45,308 nucleotides of DNA from Ruminococcaceae bacterium UBA6845 (GCA_002449395.1 DKDP01000013.1:1-45308), one strand, 5' to 3'. Positions 8,291 to 17,190 are shown, counted from the stretch's first letter. A program made the numbers and translations. The notes: generated by a model not told the origin, from the sequence alone.

Positions 8291-9564
8291 GTAAACCGTT
8301 AAAAGCCGTAATTGTCGGCGGAGGTCACAGATCAATGATCTACGCCGAGCTTGCAAAAACAGATCCCGATATGCTTGAAATTGTCGGCGTTGCCGATCCT
8401 AACGAATTTAGGCGCAATCAGATCGGTGAATATTTCAATATTCCAAAGGAGCACCGCTTTGCCGATGTGAACGACCTTGCCGCCGTCCCGAAATTTGCGG
8501 ATGCGGCAATCAATGGAACGATGGATGATATTCACGTTTCAACCTCCATTCCCCTGCTCAAGGCGGGCTATGACATACTTCTCGAAAAGCCGTTTGCCGT
8601 AAATGAGGAGGAAATGCGTGAGCTGATTGAATGTGCGGAAGAAAACGGCCGTAAAATAATGATATGCTTTGTGCTTAGATATGCGCCGTTCTACCGCTCG
8701 ATTAAGGAAACGATTCTCAGCGGAGAAATCGGTCGGATTGTTAACATTCAAATGGCGGAGCACGTCAGCTACCACCATATGTCCACCAGTCACATAAGAG
8801 GAAAATGGCGCAATGAGGATCAGTGCCACGCAACAATGCTGCTTGCAAAATGCTGTCACGATATCGACATTATGATGTGGCTTATGGGCAGTGACGCTCC
8901 GGCAAAGGTTGCCAGCTTCGGCTCGCTTATGCAGTTCAGACCCGAAAACGCTCCAGAGGGCAGCGGAACACGCTGTCTTGTTGACTGTCCGCTTGTTGAC
9001 ACCTGTCTGTATTCGGCAAAGAGGCTTTATATTGATCATCCCGACCGATGGTCGTTCTATGTCTGGGACAAGCTCGAGGATAAGGAAAACGCAACGATCG
9101 AGGATAAGATCGAGCTTTTGAAAACATCGCCATACGGAGTATGCGCTTACAAGAGCGATAACAATGTTGTCGATCACCAGAGTGTCGCAGTTCAGTTCAA
9201 GAGCGGAGCGACCGGCACACACAATATGGTCGGCGGTGCGGCTATTCCTCAGCGCAAGATACATATCATCGGAACGAAAGGTGAAATCTTCGGCACGCTT
9301 GAGTCGGGCAAATTCACCGTTTCACTGATTGACCCGAGACCCGGCTGCGAGCATCTCGACCGAATTGTCGACGTCAACGTAACGGACGATTCCCACGGCG
9401 GCGGTGATATGGAGCTGGCAAGGGATTTTGTCAGATATGTGCGTGACGGCGTGATGTCCGTTTCCTGCACCTCAATTGAGGACTCGATGAAAGGTCATCT
9501 GACCGTTTTCCGTGCCGATAAGAGTATGAAAAACGGCGGAGAAGTCGAAAAAGTAATTGAATAA
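8287..9564 (+). CDS. Gfo/Idh/MocA-family NAD(P)-dependent oxidoreductase
   Basis: This 425-residue cytoplasmic dehydrogenase is expected to act on a sugar or polyol. The N-terminal Rossmann fold begins AVIVGGGHRS, and EKPFAVNEEE is the EKP motif that carries the catalytic lysine. The downstream KCCHDIDIMMWLMG (from Lys188, with His191 and Asp194) matches the substrate-site H-D helix of the family. An insertion with Cys230, Cys234 and Cys240 (RCLVDCPLVDTCLYSA) is not part of the minimal fold and could bind a metal. The start codon overlaps the stop of the phosphoesterase gene in an ATGA arrangement, so the two are translationally coupled. It is the last gene of the symporter operon. Confidence 0.9.
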   Translation: MSKPLKAVIVGGGHRSMIYAELAKTDPDMLEIVGVADPNEFRRNQIGEYFNIPKEHRFADVNDLAAVPKFADAAINGTMDDIHVSTSIPLLKAGYDILLEKPFAVNEEEMRELIECAEENGRKIMICFVLRYAPFYRSIKETILSGEIGRIVNIQMAEHVSYHHMSTSHIRGKWRNEDQCHATMLLAKCCHDIDIMMWLMGSDAPAKVASFGSLMQFRPENAPEGSGTRCLVDCPLVDTCLYSAKRLYIDHPDRWSFYVWDKLEDKENATIEDKIELLKTSPYGVCAYKSDNNVVDHQSVAVQFKSGATGTHNMVGGAAIPQRKIHIIGTKGEIFGTLESGKFTVSLIDPRPGCEHLDRIVDVNVTDDSHGGGDMELARDFVRYVRDGVMSVSCTSIEDSMKGHLTVFRADKSMKNGGEVEKVIE

Positions 9565-9653
9565 CGAATAAAGATCATTCCTTTTCGTATATAATATAAG
9601 TGTGACGGAAAAATATTCTGAGCTGAATTGTTTTAAAGTCAGCAGAATCCATA

Positions 9654-9976
9654 TTGGGCGCCCCTTTTAGGGGAGCTGTCACGGCTTGTCCGTGACTGAG
9701 GGGTTTTTTGGAAAATCTGTTGAAATTCACCTCCCAACACTTACACGAAAGTGGAATTTCTGTTGACTTTCCTTGCCTCCCTCTTGAGGGTAGCGCAGTG
9801 TCGACACGGTAGTGAATGACAGTCCGGTGGACTGTCAGAGCCGTGGCGTGACCGAGCCGCAGTGAGAAGTGTGCACGACGCAGGAGTGACGGAAGGAGTT
9901 TAGGTCCGATGAGAACTTACTCCCTCAGTCGACTTCGTCGCCAGCTCCCCCGGAGGAGGAGCCCACGCTCAACGGA
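9654..9976. repeat. Interspersed palindromic repeat cluster, locus R2
   Basis: Arm B lies in reverse orientation at about 9656-9706, with a hairpin of GTCACGG (9678-9684) and CCGTGAC (9690-9696). A long, divergent arm A runs from about 9770 to 9912 and ends in AGTGACGGAAGGAGTT. It contains an extra perfect hairpin, GACAGTCC (9818-9825) and GGACTGTC (9829-9836). A second arm B follows at about 9919-9975, with GTCGAC/GTCGCC (9928-9942, one mismatch), and ends GGAGGAGCCCACGCTC, the same ending as the last arm of R4. This fills most of the 450-base gap between the oxidoreductase and TspO genes. No ORF was seen. Confidence 0.8.
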
Positions 9977-10023
9977 TTTTTCTGCCGATATTCAGTAACA
10001 CTTACACGAAAGGCGTGATCTTT

Positions 10024-10503
10024 TTGACTGTTAAGACAAACATAAATTTCAAGCGGCTCATCATAGCAATTGTCATTCCCCTCGCCGTCGGCGGAATTTC
10101 ATCGCTGATTGTTAACGGCGGCTTCAAGGTCTATTCGGAGTCCGTCACAAAGCCGCCGCTTTCGCCGCCCGATTGGATCTTCCCCATTGTATGGTCAATT
10201 CTCTATATCCTGATGGGCATCTCGAGCTACCTTGTCTTTGAAAAGGATAAAAGCGAGGCTAAACAGCCGCTTGCGCTTTACGCAATCCAGCTTGCAATGA
10301 ACTTTATGTGGCCGGTATTCTTCTTTTCGCTCAACGCTTATCTTTTCTCTTTCATATGGCTGATAATTCTTTGGGCGCTCGTTATCGCTATGACCGTTAT
10401 GTTTTACCGGGTCTCACGGTTAGCGGGATTGTTGCAGATTCCCTATATTTTATGGCTTACATTTGCGGCTTATCTCAACCTCTCGGTCTACCTTTTGAAC
10501 TAA
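10024..10503 (+). CDS. tspO: TspO/MBR family membrane protein
   Basis: This protein of about 160 residues has five hydrophobic segments, the size and topology of the TspO/peripheral benzodiazepine receptor family. The family signature is visible: KPPLSPPDWIFPIVWSILYILMG, given here as KPPLSPPDW and IFPIVWSILYILMG, covers the loop before helix 2, and Asn-Phe-Met-Trp in helix 3 matches the usual LNxxWxxxFF. TspO proteins bind porphyrins and other hydrophobic ligands, and the physiological role varies. The start is uncertain. GTG at 10015 is in frame but only two bases from the AAAGG at 10009-10013, while TTG at 10024 has a spacing of about ten. The upstream region is half of a diverged 33-base direct repeat. 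No partner genes are obvious. Confidence 0.9.
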   Translation: MTVKTNINFKRLIIAIVIPLAVGGISSLIVNGGFKVYSESVTKPPLSPPDWIFPIVWSILYILMGISSYLVFEKDKSEAKQPLALYAIQLAMNFMWPVFFFSLNAYLFSFIWLIILWALVIAMTVMFYRVSRLAGLLQIPYILWLTFAAYLNLSVYLLN

Positions 10504-10509
10504 ACCGAT

Positions 10510-10526
10510 GCCGTAAAATTTGCGGC
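10510..10526 (+). terminator. Possible weak terminator after tspO
   Basis: GCCGTAA and TTTGCGGC can form a seven-pair stem with a three-base loop (one G-T pair), followed by TTTAACTT. The T tract is poor, so this is tentative. Confidence 0.3.
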
Positions 10527-10570
10527 TTTAACTTCAAATATTAACAAATTATTAATTTTTAAAAAATATA

Positions 10571-10629
10571 TTGACTATCAGTCATTTTTGCGTATAATGT
10601 TAAACGAAAGCAAAAGTGACCGGTAGTCA
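10571..10629 (+). promoter_or_regulatory. tetR promoter overlapped by two TGAC-N5-GTCA operator sites
   Basis: The promoter is TTGACT (10571-10576), a 16-base spacer and TATAAT (10593-10598). Two 13-base inverted repeats share TGAC-N5-GTCA: site 1 at 10572-10584 covers the -35 element, and site 2 at 10617-10629 lies just after the expected transcription start. Their centres are 45 bases apart. This is the usual design for autorepression by a TetR-type dimer, and the gene just downstream encodes one. The half-sites match while the central five bases differ. Confidence 0.75.
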
Positions 10630-10652
10630 TTTTATTTACGGAGATATGCAAA

Positions 10653-11270
10653 ATGAGTAAGATTTCTGAAAAGCAACAGAATAAAAGGACAAATATCCTC
10701 GACGCCGCATATGAGCTTTTTATCGAAAAGAGCTTCAACAACACCTCTATTGACGATGTTGTCAAGAGCGCCGGAATTGCCAAGGGTACGTTTTATCTTT
10801 ACTTCAAGGATAAGCACGACCTTATGGAGCGTATCATCATCCGAAAGGGTGCGCTGATACTTCGTTACGTCCTTGAGGAATTGATGAAAAAACGTCAGGA
10901 ATGTCAGATGTCGTTTTCGGATCAGATGATATTTATTACCGATAAAATTGTCGATTATCTGGAACAGCATAAGGAAATCATCACTCTTATGGGTAAAAAT
11001 TTTTCATCCTGCCTGAGCTATTTCAGCACGATTGAGGATGATGAACTCAAGACAATGCTCTCCGAGCTTGTAAAGGAAAACAGCGAAAACGGATTTTCCG
11101 AGCAGGAAACTCTTAAAAGAATTTACCTGATAGTTACGCTTGTCGGTTCGGTCTGCTACGATTCTCTGGTATTTGAATCACCGTTCAAGATTTCCGAGAT
11201 CAGACCCCTGCTTTATGCAAGCGTGAGAAACATAATCTCCGAAAAAGAAACTTCGGCAATTTCCGAATAA
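10653..11270 (+). CDS. TetR/AcrR family transcriptional regulator
   Basis: This 205-residue DNA-binding repressor has the TetR N-terminal helix-turn-helix at about residues 10-58. ILDAAYELFIEKSFNNTSI is followed by DDVVKSAGIAKGTFYLYFKDK, which matches the family's recognition helix. The remaining helices form the variable ligand-binding and dimer domain, so the ligand cannot be predicted. The start ATG follows an ACGGAG ribosome site. It sits directly upstream of an MMPL exporter and a lipoprotein, and its own promoter carries two matching palindromes, so it probably represses itself and perhaps the exporter genes. No third palindrome was seen in the 83 bases before the exporter. Confidence 0.93.
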   Translation: MSKISEKQQNKRTNILDAAYELFIEKSFNNTSIDDVVKSAGIAKGTFYLYFKDKHDLMERIIIRKGALILRYVLEELMKKRQECQMSFSDQMIFITDKIVDYLEQHKEIITLMGKNFSSCLSYFSTIEDDELKTMLSELVKENSENGFSEQETLKRIYLIVTLVGSVCYDSLVFESPFKISEIRPLLYASVRNIISEKETSAISE

Positions 11271-11353
11271 ACATAATTTGTAATACCCTTTCAATCTTTG
11301 CGGCTTGCAAAGTTAAAGATATATAAATTTAAAGTAAGGAGACTGATAATCAA

Positions 11354-13480
11354 ATGAAAAGAATAGCAAAATTCATTGCTTATCACCCGAGGACGATAAC
11401 GATTATCGCCGTTTTGCTCCTCATTCCGGCTGCAATCGGCTACATCAACACATTCGTCAACTACGACATTCTTTCGTACCTGCCGGGTGAGCTTGATTCC
11501 GTCAAGGGTGAAAATGAGCTTGACGAAACCTTTAACAGTGCTTCAATGTCATTCCTTGTTATTGAAGATATGCCGTCAAAGGACATCGCCGCACTGAAAG
11601 AAAAAATTGCCAAGGTGGATAACGTCAGCAGTGTTATCTGGGTGGACGATATCGCAGATATCAGCATCCCGCAGGAGGCTATTCCGCAGGTTGTTAAAGA
11701 TATTTTTTACAGCAAAGACGGCAAGTGCACAATGATGCTTATCCAGTATAAGTACAAGGCAGTTACCGATCAGACGATGAAAGCCATCGAGGACGTAAGA
11801 GCGCTCCTCAACAAGCAGTGCTTCCTCAGCGGTATGGGCGTTATAATGAAAGATACACGTGATCTTGCGGATTCGCAGGCTCCGATCTTCATCGCAATAG
11901 CAATTGCAATCGCCCTTGTTGTTATGACGTTCTGTATGGAGTCGTGGGTTGAGCCGTGGGTTCTTCTTGCGGCACTGTGTATGGCGGTTGTCTATAATAT
12001 GGGTACCAACTTCATATTCGGGCAGATTTCCTACATCACGCAATGTATCGCCGCCATTCTACAACTCGGCGTTACGATGGACTACTCGGTATTCCTCATC
12101 GACAGATTTGAAGAGGAAAAGCCCAAATTTGCCGACAAGAGAGACGCTATGGCAAGCGCAATTCAGGGCGCATTCATCTCCCTTTCGGGCAGCTCTCTGA
12201 CAACGATCTTCGGATTCCTTGCGCTTTGCTTTATGGATCTTTCACTCGGTAAGGATATCGGACTTGTTATGGCAAAGGGCGTTGTATTCGGTGTTGTAAC
12301 CGTTGCGGTCGTTCTCCCCGCTCTTGTTCTCCAGTGCGATAAGGCAATTCATAAATATCAGCACAGGAGCTTCATTCCCAAGTTCGACAAGCTCAACAAT
12401 TTTGTCCTTAATCACAAGAAGATTTGGGTTGCGGTTTTCCTCATCCTCTTCATTCCGTCATACATTATGCAGTCCAACGTCAACGTTTATTACTCGATGG
12501 ACAGAATGCTTCCCGACAATATCGGCTGTATTGAAGCTCTCAACAAGATGAAAGAGGAATTTAATATGGCAACCTCACACTTCATCATCGTTGACGACAG
12601 CCTTGACGCCTCCGATCTTGTAAAGATGGAAAATGAGATCAAGGAAACTGCCGGAGTTACAAATATGGTTGCTTACAACAGCTTCGTAGGCTCGGGTATC
12701 CCCGATTCTATGATTCCCGACGAGCTCAAGAGCATCGCAAAGGCAGGCGGCAGACAGATGATTCTTGTCAATACCTCTTATGTTGCCGCCACGGACGAAT
12801 GTAACGAACAGCTCACCAAGATAAACAATATCGTTAAAAAATACGATAAGGACGGCTACGTCACAGGTGAGGGCGCAATGTATAAGGATCTGATTGATAT
12901 CACGGATCACGACTTCAAGCTGACCAGTGTACTTTCAATTCTTTCGATATTCATTCTTATCGCCATCATATTCAAGTCGATTTCGATTCCGACGATACTT
13001 GTTATGTCGATCGAGCTTGCGATATTCGTCAACAAGGCGATATCGTTTGCAACCGGCACGACGCTGTCGTTCATAGCCCCGACGATTATCGGCTGCGTTC
13101 AGCTCGGTGCAACGGTTGACTACGCTATACTTCTTACCACACGTTTCCGTGAGGAGATGAGAAACGGTCACAGCAAGCTCGACGCAATAAAGATTGCCGC
13201 AAACGCATCCGACCGTTCAATTTTCCAGAGTGCTCTCGTATTCTTCGGCGCAACATTCGGCGTATTCCTCACCTGCGATATCAAGATCGTTAAAGAGGTT
13301 TGCCTCCTGCTTGCAAGAGGCTCGCTTATCAGCGCAGGCGTTATAGTATTTATGCTCACGCCGCTGTTGCTTGTGCTTGAGGGCGTAATCGAGAAAACGA
13401 CATATGATTTCCTCGGCAAAAAGCTCAAGGCGAAAATAAAGAAGAAAAAAGAAACAAAAACGGCAGATAACAATGCCTGA
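11354..13480 (+). CDS. MMPL/RND-family exporter
   Basis: This 708-residue membrane protein has the RND duplication: one helix, a large outside loop (about 35-175), a six-helix block, a second loop (about 375-510) and a second helix block. The paired proton-relay motifs of the MMPL subgroup are present, LGVTMDYSVFLIDRF (Asp243) and LGATVDYAILLTTRF (Asp589). Such proteins use the proton gradient to export lipids or hydrophobic compounds; the actual cargo is unknown. The length fits the small Gram-positive MMPL type. AAGGAGACTGATAATCAA precedes the ATG. It lies 83 bases after a TetR regulator and 19 bases before a lipoprotein gene, which is a plausible regulated efflux unit. The tail is very basic. 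Confidence 0.93.
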   Translation: MKRIAKFIAYHPRTITIIAVLLLIPAAIGYINTFVNYDILSYLPGELDSVKGENELDETFNSASMSFLVIEDMPSKDIAALKEKIAKVDNVSSVIWVDDIADISIPQEAIPQVVKDIFYSKDGKCTMMLIQYKYKAVTDQTMKAIEDVRALLNKQCFLSGMGVIMKDTRDLADSQAPIFIAIAIAIALVVMTFCMESWVEPWVLLAALCMAVVYNMGTNFIFGQISYITQCIAAILQLGVTMDYSVFLIDRFEEEKPKFADKRDAMASAIQGAFISLSGSSLTTIFGFLALCFMDLSLGKDIGLVMAKGVVFGVVTVAVVLPALVLQCDKAIHKYQHRSFIPKFDKLNNFVLNHKKIWVAVFLILFIPSYIMQSNVNVYYSMDRMLPDNIGCIEALNKMKEEFNMATSHFIIVDDSLDASDLVKMENEIKETAGVTNMVAYNSFVGSGIPDSMIPDELKSIAKAGGRQMILVNTSYVAATDECNEQLTKINNIVKKYDKDGYVTGEGAMYKDLIDITDHDFKLTSVLSILSIFILIAIIFKSISIPTILVMSIELAIFVNKAISFATGTTLSFIAPTIIGCVQLGATVDYAILLTTRFREEMRNGHSKLDAIKIAANASDRSIFQSALVFFGATFGVFLTCDIKIVKEVCLLLARGSLISAGVIVFMLTPLLLVLEGVIEKTTYDFLGKKLKAKIKKKKETKTADNNA

Positions 13481-13499
13481 TCAATACGGAGGTAATAAT

Positions 13500-15170
13500 A
13501 TGAAAAACAATCTTAAAAAGATTATGTGTGTTCTTCTCAGTGTTTCAATGCTTGCATCCTTCTCTGCCTGCTCAAAGAAAAACGACGACAGCAACGAACC
13601 GACAGAAACACCCGACAGCACCAAAACAACCCAGGTGAGCTACGACACCGCCGCAACATCATATAAGAAAAATGAAACAGTATACGTCAACCTCTCATCC
13701 GAGGGCGAGGTAACAAGCAAGGTTGTCACAGACTGGCTCCATACCGATAAGGCTCAGACCTATATCGACGATTCAACCGATCTTTCCGACATCAAGAATG
13801 TTAAGTCAAACATTCAGCCCGTTAAAAATAAGGACGGCTCATACCGCTGGAATATGGAAACAACCGATCTCTATTACAGAGGCAAGACCGATAAGGAGCT
13901 TCCCGTCAACTTCAGCATCACCTACTACCTTGACGGCAAGCAGGTTGAGCCCGACAAGATCGCAGGCAAAAAGGGTCAGGTCAAGATGGTCATCACCGTC
14001 AACAACGAATCCAAGAAAACAGTAAAAATCGACGGTAAGGACGCAACAATCTACACACCGTTCATTGTAGCCGGCGGAATGATTCTTCAGGAGGACAAAT
14101 TCTCCAACGTTACCGTTGAAAACGGAAAAACAATCGGCGACGGCACAAAGGAAATCGCACTTATGGTCGGCGCTCCGGGACTTAAGGAAAGCCTTAATCT
14201 CAGTGACGAAATGCTCAAACAGCTCGGCGACTTCAACTTCTCCAACACATACACAATCACAGCCGATACCGATAAGTTCGAGCTTTCAAATATGATCTTT
14301 GCCGTTCTTCCGCTCTCGGCAATCGAAAGCGGCGTTGAGGACACTCTCCCGAACACCGTTTCGGATGTTAAGAACACTCTCAACGAGGTTCAGGCGGTTA
14401 TCGACAAGTTCAACAGTATGAACGCAACCGAGCTTATCAATAAGCTCTTCTCCAACACCGATAATCTCACTGAGCTTGCTTCTTCCGTATCCGATGTTAC
14501 AAAGCTCTACAACGACAACAAAGCTCTCCTTGACGTTCTTGAAAAGTATATGACAAAGGAAAACCTTGACGCTATTCAGAAACTCATCAAGGACACGGAC
14601 GACGTTGACCTTGAGCAGGTTGCAAAGCTCCTCAACAATCCGATTCTTCAGAAATTCTTCAAGCAGCTTCCTACCCTCTCCAAAGATATGGAAACCGTAA
14701 TGCCGCTCATCACGGGTCTTTCAACGGATATGCAGAAGCCCGAGGTTCAGAAAGCTCTCAACAATCTTCCCCAGACGATTGAGACACTCAAAAAGCTCAA
14801 ATCGACAATGGATAAGAATCAGGATCTTTTCAACACCCTCGGCAAGACGCTTGACGACGACACAATCGCATCGCTCAAAGGTATTATGAGTTCGCTTGAC
14901 AAGATCATCTCCGAGAACGATCTTGAGGCTTATGCAAAGCTCGCAGACAATGCTGACGATCTTATCGCAAGGGCAAAGCAGTGGATCTCCGCAGGTCAGA
15001 GCTATGACATCTTCACAACAAAGGGTAAGGCTTCAAGCACATCGGTAATGTTCGTCTATGAGACGGCTCCGATCTCCGCACCGACAGAGGAAGTCAAGGA
15101 AGAGGCTGAAACCGTTGAGGAAAATGCAGTTCTCGCTTGGTTCAAGAATCTCTTTAAAAAGGACAAATAA
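13500..15170 (+). CDS. Helical lipoprotein linked to the MMPL exporter
   Basis: This is a 556-residue predicted lipoprotein. The N-terminus has a basic start, a hydrophobic segment and a lipobox-like FSAC with Cys24 as the likely lipid-modified residue (the Phe at -3 is unusual). A Thr/Ser/Asp-rich linker follows, then a beta-rich domain (about 55-270) with ITYYLDGKQVEP and AGKKGQVKMVITVNN. Residues 285-510 form a long helical region with many Leu/Lys/Asp repeats. The end (WFKNLFKKDK) is basic and amphipathic. An in-frame ATG at 13473 exists, but GGAGG at 13487-13491 fits the start at 13500. The layout suggests an extracytoplasmic partner of the exporter. I do not know an assigned function. 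Confidence 0.75.
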   Translation: MKNNLKKIMCVLLSVSMLASFSACSKKNDDSNEPTETPDSTKTTQVSYDTAATSYKKNETVYVNLSSEGEVTSKVVTDWLHTDKAQTYIDDSTDLSDIKNVKSNIQPVKNKDGSYRWNMETTDLYYRGKTDKELPVNFSITYYLDGKQVEPDKIAGKKGQVKMVITVNNESKKTVKIDGKDATIYTPFIVAGGMILQEDKFSNVTVENGKTIGDGTKEIALMVGAPGLKESLNLSDEMLKQLGDFNFSNTYTITADTDKFELSNMIFAVLPLSAIESGVEDTLPNTVSDVKNTLNEVQAVIDKFNSMNATELINKLFSNTDNLTELASSVSDVTKLYNDNKALLDVLEKYMTKENLDAIQKLIKDTDDVDLEQVAKLLNNPILQKFFKQLPTLSKDMETVMPLITGLSTDMQKPEVQKALNNLPQTIETLKKLKSTMDKNQDLFNTLGKTLDDDTIASLKGIMSSLDKIISENDLEAYAKLADNADDLIARAKQWISAGQSYDIFTTKGKASSTSVMFVYETAPISAPTEEVKEEAETVEENAVLAWFKNLFKKDK

Positions 15171-15177
15171 AATCGTC

Positions 15178-15206
15178 AAGGGGCTGTTGCATTAGCACAG
15201 CCCCTT
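15178..15206. terminator. Shared hairpin between convergent genes
   Basis: AAGGGGCTGT (15178-15187) and ACAGCCCCTT (15197-15206) form a perfect ten-pair stem with a nine-base loop. The stop codon of the minus-strand amidase gene (15192-15194) lies in the loop, so the last codons of that gene are part of the hairpin. On the plus strand only a short T stretch follows, so it is a moderate terminator for the lipoprotein gene. Confidence 0.65.
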
Positions 15207-15875
15207 AGTTTTGATACTTTCAAAAATAATATCCGCTATTGCCTCGGCGTTTTCGTCGAGGCTTTTATCAAAGCTCCTGTTATCCTCCTCGCTGGTAACG
15301 AACCCGACTTCAAGGAGAATCGACGGCATATTGGTATTAGAATTTACGTAGTAATTATTTCCGCTTGAGTTGCGGTATCCACGCTTTACTCCCCTGTTCG
15401 GCAGTCCCGATATATCGCTGAGCGCCGCAACGAGCTTTTCAGCCGTCTCCTCCTCATTTCCTTTCGGCTCCTTTGCTATCCACGCCTCAAAGCCCGTACC
15501 GGAAACCGAGCTGTTGCGGTGAAGTGAGAGAAAGAAATCGCATCTTTTCCTGTTTGCAAGTTTGCACCTTTCTTTAAGCGTGATATCCGAGTCATCTCCA
15601 CGTGTCAGAACAACCTTTACCCCCTTTTCCTCAAGCCTGTCCCTGACCTTGAGCGTAAGCCGCAGGTTGTCGTCCTTTTCGAGTCTTGCGCCGCCCGTCG
15701 ATGTTGCGCCGACATCGTCCGCCCCGTGTCCTGCGTCAAGGCAAACGGTTTTAACGCTTTCATAATGCTCCTCAACAACTCCCGACAGGAATTTTACCGC
15801 AACCAGTGCGCTCACGATAACGAGAAACATCGCTATAACGGCAGTATAACTGCTTTTTTTCTTCAAAAAATCCAT
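15192..15875 (-). CDS. N-acetylmuramoyl-L-alanine amidase (Amidase_3)
   Basis: This is a 227-residue zinc amidase expected to cut the bond between N-acetylmuramic acid and L-alanine in peptidoglycan. All four family landmarks are present: His50 in DAGHG, Glu66 in LEKDDN, His119 in SLHRNS and the catalytic Glu189 in ILLEVGF. Residues 11-32 form a hydrophobic signal-anchor, so the catalytic domain should face the wall. There is no separate wall-binding domain, and the size fits the single-domain CwlD-like class. GAGGGAGATAA precedes the ATG. It is encoded alone between two plus-strand units and shares its terminator with the upstream lipoprotein gene. Confidence 0.92.
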   Translation of the reverse strand: MDFLKKKSSYTAVIAMFLVIVSALVAVKFLSGVVEEHYESVKTVCLDAGHGADDVGATSTGGARLEKDDNLRLTLKVRDRLEEKGVKVVLTRGDDSDITLKERCKLANRKRCDFFLSLHRNSSVSGTGFEAWIAKEPKGNEEETAEKLVAALSDISGLPNRGVKRGYRNSSGNNYYVNSNTNMPSILLEVGFVTSEEDNRSFDKSLDENAEAIADIIFESIKTKGLC

Positions 15876-15911
15876 TTATCTCCCTCTTTTTTCGGTTCTT
15901 TTCAAAATCTA

Positions 15912-15940
15912 TTGACTTTGGATTTAATCAGTAGTATATT
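15912..15940 (+). promoter_or_regulatory. Promoter of the phosphoesterase-PTS pair
   Basis: TTGACT (15912-15917), a 17-base spacer and TATATT (15935-15940) lie 32 bases upstream of the phosphoesterase start. Confidence 0.65.
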
Positions 15941-15972
15941 GGAATAAGTATATGTAAACGGAGGCTGAAACA

Positions 15973-17190
15973 ATGCTTGACAAAAATTTCAACCCGTCAC
16001 TGCGATTTATGGTCGTCAGCGACATTCACCTCAAGGACGAGGATTGCATCGAGGAACAGAGATTTGCCTCTGCGCTGAAGTATGCCTATTCAATCACCCG
16101 CAGCTCCGAGAATTACAAAAAGCTCGACGCAGTTGTTATCGTCGGTGATTTTGCGAACTCGGGAACCGAGATACAGATGCAGAAAGCTAAGTCGATTCTT
16201 GACGCAGGCGTCGATTACGCCGAAACGCAGGTTATCACCTCTTTCGCAAGTCACGAAACTAACGGTGAGGGCACCGAGGTCGCAGCCGAGAGAATGAAAC
16301 GTATTCTTTCGCAGGATCCCGATCAGCACAGAGTTATAAACGGTTTTCACTTCGTTTCGATCTCGCCGTCACGAAGCTGTAATTATGACGACGACAAAAA
16401 GGCTTGGATGGCTAAGGAGCTTGCCTGCGCCGCCGAGGGTGACCGCAGCAAGCCGATATTTGTTTTCCAGCATCCGCACAACACAGGCACCGTATACGGC
16501 AGTATACTCTGGGGCGAGGACGAGCTTATCAGTATCTATATGAATTATCCGCAGATCATTCATTTCTCGGGTCATTCCCACGCACCGATCAACGATCCAC
16601 GCTCGATTCACCAGCAGCATTTCACTTCACTCGGCACCGGAACGCTCAGCTACTTTGAGATGGACGAATTTGACAAAATCACGGGAACAATTCCCGAGAA
16701 TAAAACAAAGGCGGCTCAGATGCTTATCGTCGAGGCTGACAGCGGCAACCGTGTCAGGGTTTATCCGTTCGATGTTCTGACGGGCAATTTCTTCCCCTGC
16801 ACACGAAAGATCGACACTCCGAGCGACATTGACTCTTTCATCTACACCGCCGACAGATACCGTACAAAGGTTGTCCCCCACTTTGCGGACGGCGCAAAGA
16901 TCACCGTATCCGACATCACGGACAGCTCGTTTAAGGTAGAATTTGATCAGGCGGTCATTGATGAGGACTATGTAGACAGCTATGATCTTGTGCTCAAAAA
17001 CTCCGACGGTTTCGTCGTCAGACATTCAAGTATATGGTCGGAATATTATTTTTATGATATGCCAAAGACGAGAACTGCGGAATTTTCGGGTCTCAATCCA
17101 AACAGCCGCTACACGCTTACGGTAAAGGCAAACGGCTTTTGGAACAACACATCGGATAACTGCCTTACAGCGGATATTAAAACTTTATAA
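15973..17190 (+). CDS. Metallophosphoesterase with C-terminal fibronectin-III-like domain
   Basis: This 405-residue protein carries the calcineurin-like phosphoesterase motifs SDIHLKDED (Asp17, His19), VIVGDFANSG, a SHETN segment in the GNHE position, FQHPHNTG and FSGHSHAP. The last 95 residues or so (from about 310) look like a beta-sandwich of fibronectin type III kind, with FSGLNPNSRYTLTVKANGFW near the end; such domains usually bind sugar polymers or proteins. No signal peptide or membrane segment is seen, so it should be cytoplasmic unless exported by another route. A GGAGGCTGAAACA ribosome site supports the start. The next gene, a PTS-type permease, follows after 20 bases. The substrate is unknown. 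Confidence 0.83.
   Translation: MLDKNFNPSLRFMVVSDIHLKDEDCIEEQRFASALKYAYSITRSSENYKKLDAVVIVGDFANSGTEIQMQKAKSILDAGVDYAETQVITSFASHETNGEGTEVAAERMKRILSQDPDQHRVINGFHFVSISPSRSCNYDDDKKAWMAKELACAAEGDRSKPIFVFQHPHNTGTVYGSILWGEDELISIYMNYPQIIHFSGHSHAPINDPRSIHQQHFTSLGTGTLSYFEMDEFDKITGTIPENKTKAAQMLIVEADSGNRVRVYPFDVLTGNFFPCTRKIDTPSDIDSFIYTADRYRTKVVPHFADGAKITVSDITDSSFKVEFDQAVIDEDYVDSYDLVLKNSDGFVVRHSSIWSEYYFYDMPKTRTAEFSGLNPNSRYTLTVKANGFWNNTSDNCLTADIKTL

Noticed and set aside
9585..9600. A TATAAT-like box after the oxidoreductase gene
   Set aside because: There is no matching -35 at the right distance and no gene follows closely before the repeat.
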